Shown: piece by piece, positions 5,287 through 7,866 of the stretch | Position numbering within the stretch: the first letter of the stretch is position 1 | Layout: the number at the start of each line of letters is the position of its first letter | Source: Rudaea sp. | GTDB lineage: Bacteria > Pseudomonadota > Gammaproteobacteria > Xanthomonadales > Rhodanobacteraceae | Direction: 5' to 3' | DNA: 7,866 nucleotides | Assembly (NCBI GenBank): GCA_025934455.1 | Contig: JAICYA010000079.1 | Coordinates: 1 to 7,866, forward strand | Notes under the pieces: generated by a model | What the model was told of the DNA's origin: nothing | What the model saw: the letters and a program-made list of their open reading frames with translations, nothing else | Database searches by the model: none | Program-made: the position numbers and the translations under genes

Positions 5287-6642
5287 ATGTCCGAAATCCC
5301 ATCTCCATCCCTTGCCACCTCCCGCGAAGGCAGCCTCGACGCGCCGACGCGGCATCCGCTGGACTGGAAAAATCCGCAGTTCTACGATCAGGCGGCGCTC
5401 GAAGCGGAAATGGAGCGCGTGTTCCACATCTGCCACGGCTGCCGGCGCTGCGTCAGCCTGTGCCAGGCGTTCCCGACCCTGTTCGACCTCGTCGACAACT
5501 CCGCCACGATGGAAGTCGATGGCGTGGCGAAATCCGACTACGCGAAAGTCGTCGACCAGTGTTACCTGTGCGACCTGTGCTACCAGACCAAGTGTCCCTA
5601 CGTGCCGCCACATCCGTGGAACGTGGATTTTCCGCACGTGATGCTGCGCGCCAAAGCGGCCGCGCATAGTCGCGGTGAAACCGCGGCGAGCGCGAAGATC
5701 CTGTCCTCGACCACTGCGGTCGGCAAGCTGGCGACGATCCCCGTCGTCGTCGAAGCGGTGAATGTGGTCAACCACAGCGGTCTCGGCCGCAAGCTGTTGG
5801 AAAAGGCGCTCGGCGTGCATCACGATGCACGCGTGCCCGCTTACACCTCGCGCACGGCGCGCAAGCGCCTGAAGAACCTCGATGGCGCGGGCGACGCGCA
5901 GCCGGCCGGACGCACGCGCGGCAAGGTGGCGATCTTCGCAACCTGCTACTGCAATTACTCGCAACCGGAACCCGTCGAGGATCTTGCCGCCGTGCTGCGC
6001 CACAACGGCGTCGCCGTCAAGCTCGTCGAGCGCGAGGTGTGCTGCGGCATGCCCAAGCTCGAACTGGGCGACCTGGCGTCTGTGGAAAAGTATAAAAAGC
6101 AGAACATCCCGGTGCTGGCCGCGGCGATCCGCGAGGGCTGGGACATCAGCGCGACGATTCCGTCCTGCGTGCTGATGTTCAAGCAGGAACTGCCGCTGAT
6201 GTTCCCCGACGACGAAGACGTGCAACTCGTCAAACGCCACATTTTCGATCCCTTCGAATACCTGTGGCAGCGGCACCAGGCCGGCCTGCTGAAAACCGAA
6301 TTTCCGAATGCGCTCGGCAAGATCGCCTACCACGCGCCCTGCCACCAGCGCGTGCAGAATATTGGCCCGAAGACGCGCGACGTGCTCGCGCTCATTCCCG
6401 GCACCGAGATACAGACCATCGAGCGCTGCTCCGGCCACGACGGCACCTACGGCGTGAAGGCGAAGACCTACGCGTTCTCGCGCAAGATCGCCAAACCCGT
6501 GGAAAGCCGCGTCGAACAGATCGCGCCCGCGCATTTCGCCAGCGACTGCCCGATGGCGGCGAGCCACATCGCGCACGGGCTTGGCGACAAGCCGCCGGCG
6601 GAGAGTCCGATTGGCTTGTTGCGCGAAGCGTATGGAATCTGA
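5287..6642 (+). CDS. GlpC / heterodisulfide reductase-like iron-sulfur protein
   Basis: The product has 451 residues and belongs to the (Fe-S)-binding, CCG-domain family that includes GlpC and HdrD. The N-terminal part has two ferredoxin-like [4Fe-4S] motifs: Cys49-52-55-59 (CHGCRRCVSLCQ, with Gln where Pro is common) and Cys92-95-98-103 (CYLCDLCYQTKCP). The first CCG domain has Cys220 and Cys222, Cys252-Cys253 in EVCCGMP, and Cys294. The second has Cys352 in HAPCHQR, Cys381 in CSGHDGTYG (single Cys instead of CC) and Cys421 in SDCPMA. No transmembrane segment is evident, so it is probably cytoplasmic or membrane-associated through a partner. The family moves electrons between quinones, disulfides or flavoproteins. 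Between a rubredoxin-less rubrerythrin and DUF3501, it is a candidate electron donor for peroxide reduction (inference). The purine-rich GAGGAAG just before the ATG supports the start. Confidence 0.9.
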   Translation: MSEIPSPSLATSREGSLDAPTRHPLDWKNPQFYDQAALEAEMERVFHICHGCRRCVSLCQAFPTLFDLVDNSATMEVDGVAKSDYAKVVDQCYLCDLCYQTKCPYVPPHPWNVDFPHVMLRAKAAAHSRGETAASAKILSSTTAVGKLATIPVVVEAVNVVNHSGLGRKLLEKALGVHHDARVPAYTSRTARKRLKNLDGAGDAQPAGRTRGKVAIFATCYCNYSQPEPVEDLAAVLRHNGVAVKLVEREVCCGMPKLELGDLASVEKYKKQNIPVLAAAIREGWDISATIPSCVLMFKQELPLMFPDDEDVQLVKRHIFDPFEYLWQRHQAGLLKTEFPNALGKIAYHAPCHQRVQNIGPKTRDVLALIPGTEIQTIERCSGHDGTYGVKAKTYAFSRKIAKPVESRVEQIAPAHFASDCPMAASHIAHGLGDKPPAESPIGLLREAYGI

Positions 6643-6650
6643 TTTTTATC

Positions 6651-6755
6651 CCCTCTCCCGCTGGCGGGAGAGGGTTAGGGTGAGGGTGGTTTGCATGTCG
6701 CATATCGCACTTTCACCCGCGCCTGCGGCACGGCCTCTCCCGCCAGCGGGAGAGG
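6651..6755. repeat. Double-hairpin intergenic repeat, copy 2
   Basis: This has the same layout as the copy at 5138-5256: CCCTCTCCCGC/GCGGGAGAGGG (6651-6661 and 6664-6674) and CCTCTCCCGC/GCGGGAGAGG (6734-6743 and 6746-6755), with GGGTTAGGGTGAGGGTGG on the left inner side and TTTCACCCGCGCCTGCGG on the right. It is 105 bp long against 119 bp; the middle differs while the outer stems are almost identical. It fills most of the 143-bp gap between the iron-sulfur gene and the DUF3501 gene. Confidence 0.88.
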
Positions 6756-6785
6756 CGAAAAACAAATGCAACACTGAGCGATCCC

Positions 6786-7367
6786 ATGCAAAAACTCACT
6801 CCCGCTGACCTGTTCACCCTCGAAGCCTACGCTCGCGAGCGTGCCGCGTTCCGCGCGCGCGTGCTCGCGCACAAGCAGGCGCGCAGCGTGCACCTGGGCG
6901 CGCACCTGACCCTGCTGTTCGAGGATCGCCTGACGATCCAGTACCAGGTGCAGGAAATGCTGCGCATCGAGCGCATCTTCGAGGAAGCCGGCATCCGCGA
7001 CGAACTCGACGCCTACAATCCGCTGATTCCGGATGGCGCGAATCTCAAGGCCACCTTGCTCATCGAATATCCGGACCCGGAAGTGCGCGTGCGCAAGCTG
7101 GTCGAACTGCGCGACATCGAGCATCGCATCACGCTGCACATCGGCGGACTCGCGCCAGTCGTCGCCATCGCCGACGAGGACATGGAACGCAGCAACGCCG
7201 AAAAGACTTCGGCCGTGCATTTCCTGCGCTTCGAGTTGCCGCCCGCACACGTCGCGGCATTCAAGCATGGCGACGCCGTCGAGCTCGCCGTCGATCACCC
7301 CGCCTATCAGGGCAAGACGACTCTCGACGCGCCCACGCACGCGGCACTGGCCGCCGATTTCGACTGA
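6786..7367 (+). CDS. DUF3501 family protein
   Basis: The product has 193 residues, with no signal peptide or membrane helix, so it is probably cytoplasmic. The central segment, residues about 50-105, has the conserved features I associate with DUF3501: RLTIQYQVQEMLRIERIFEE, then DAYNPLIPDGANLKATLLIE and a YPDPEVR segment. There are no cysteines, so it is not itself a thiol or iron-sulfur redox carrier. The family function is unknown. As I recall, DUF3501 genes often accompany rubrerythrin and CCG-type iron-sulfur genes, as they do here, which suggests a part in the same peroxide-defence pathway, perhaps as a structural or assembly partner. The ATG has only a weak ribosome binding sequence (GAG at 6776-6778). 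The next gene begins 8 bp after its stop. Confidence 0.88.
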   Translation: MQKLTPADLFTLEAYARERAAFRARVLAHKQARSVHLGAHLTLLFEDRLTIQYQVQEMLRIERIFEEAGIRDELDAYNPLIPDGANLKATLLIEYPDPEVRVRKLVELRDIEHRITLHIGGLAPVVAIADEDMERSNAEKTSAVHFLRFELPPAHVAAFKHGDAVELAVDHPAYQGKTTLDAPTHAALAADFD

Positions 7368-7375
7368 GCGCCGGA

Positions 7376-7866
7376 TTGAATCGGCGCACGCTTCTACTCA
7401 TCTTGGCTGCGCTGGTACTGGTGGCCGTCTGGCAGCGCGCGCATCGCCCGATCCATCACGGGCCGGGCGTGCTTGTGGTCGACGCGCCTCGCCAGGAAAG
7501 TATCGACCACGACGCGTTCGTGCTGCGCAAGGGCGACTATTCGGTCAGGCCGCTGGCCACGTTCTCGCTGTCGGCACGCGTGCTTTCGCGTGCCGATTAT
7601 TCCTGGGACACGGGGGCGGCGCTGGCGCCGGTCGATCTCGCGCTCGGCTGGGGGCGCATGTCCGATTCGAGCGTGCTGGACAAGATCGACATATCCCAAT
7701 CCGGACGCTTCTACTTCTGGCAGGTGCGCGAATTTCCCATCCCCGAACGCGAGATCATCGAATCCAGCGCGAACATGCACCTGATCCCCGCCGATGCGGC
7801 CATCGAACGCGAGATCAAGCGCACGCGCGACGGCGACATCGTCGAGTTCGACGGCTACCTCGTCGA
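7376..7866 (+). CDS. Unrecognised exported or membrane-anchored protein, 5' part (runs off window)
   Basis: An open frame continues from TTG 7376-7378 to the window end without a stop (163 full codons). The predicted start, MNRRTLLLILAALVLVAVW, is a positively charged N-terminus followed by one hydrophobic helix, either a signal anchor or an uncleaved signal peptide. The rest is soluble, with eye-catching segments: PVDLALGWGRMSD near residues 85-97, DISQSGRFYFW near 104-114, and SSANMHLIPAD near 127-137. These look like conserved blocks of an uncharacterised proteobacterial family, but I cannot name a domain. The TTG start is tentative: it is chosen because the N-terminus then forms a clean signal sequence 8 bp after the DUF3501 stop, while no ATG lies before the hydrophobic helix. 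It may be the last gene of the rubrerythrin operon or simply follow it. Confidence 0.68.
   Translation, partial: MNRRTLLLILAALVLVAVWQRAHRPIHHGPGVLVVDAPRQESIDHDAFVLRKGDYSVRPLATFSLSARVLSRADYSWDTGAALAPVDLALGWGRMSDSSVLDKIDISQSGRFYFWQVREFPIPEREIIESSANMHLIPADAAIEREIKRTRDGDIVEFDGYLV

Noticed and set aside
4226..5641. 471-codon plus-strand open frame across oxyR, rubrerythrin and the iron-sulfur gene
   Set aside because: It is an Arg/Pro-rich out-of-frame translation crossing three well-supported genes and a hairpin repeat.
5263..6576. 437-codon open frame on the minus strand
   Set aside because: It lies opposite the iron-sulfur protein gene, which has clear cysteine motifs. The minus-strand product is low-complexity, rich in Arg, Ala, His and Val, as expected from the complement of a GC-rich gene.

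Overview
The window looks like chromosomal DNA from a GC-rich, aerobic gammaproteobacterium, most likely of the Xanthomonadales/Lysobacterales (Rhodanobacteraceae or Xanthomonadaceae). The reasons are high GC with strong third-position GC, an OxyR that keeps the Escherichia coli redox cysteine numbering, and GC-rich inverted repeats of the CCTCTCCCGC...GCGGGAGAGG type between genes. The order is inferred from general resemblance; no search was run. I found no tRNA, rRNA, CRISPR array, transposase or replication origin.

Left part (1-2315). Two genes are read leftward. One encodes a small three-helix membrane protein of the DUF5706/PycTM type (772-1344), the family that supplies Pycsar anti-phage effectors, but no nucleotide cyclase is present here. 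After it comes the start of a long exported protein of unknown function (1-712, cut by the window edge). Divergent from them is a lipoprotein alpha/beta hydrolase of the BD-FAE/carboxylesterase type (1419-2315). A short tandem repeat with three in-frame ATG codons lies at the start of the membrane protein gene.

Middle part (2325-4589). This is a peroxide-defence locus. ahpC and ahpD are read leftward and oxyR rightward from a shared regulatory region. AhpC has the three-cysteine pattern of the mycobacterial enzyme and AhpD has the full Glu/Cys/Cys/His relay, so the pair should form a peroxidase that does not need AhpF. The shared region holds a 37-bp OxyR-type site (3581-3617). It abuts a good ahpC promoter and covers the likely oxyR -10 element, which fits activation of ahpC and autorepression of oxyR.

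Right part (4586-7367). A second, even better OxyR-type site (4586-4622) begins on the oxyR stop codon. It sits at the same distance from a candidate promoter for three collinear genes: a rubrerythrin without a rubredoxin domain, a GlpC/heterodisulfide-reductase-like iron-sulfur protein, and a DUF3501 protein. My reading is that these three form an OxyR-controlled peroxide-reducing module in which the iron-sulfur protein may feed electrons to rubrerythrin. DUF3501 has no known role. Each of the two junctions in the trio carries a copy of the same double-hairpin repeat.

Right edge (7376-7866). An unrecognised membrane-anchored or exported protein starts at a probable TTG codon and runs off the window.
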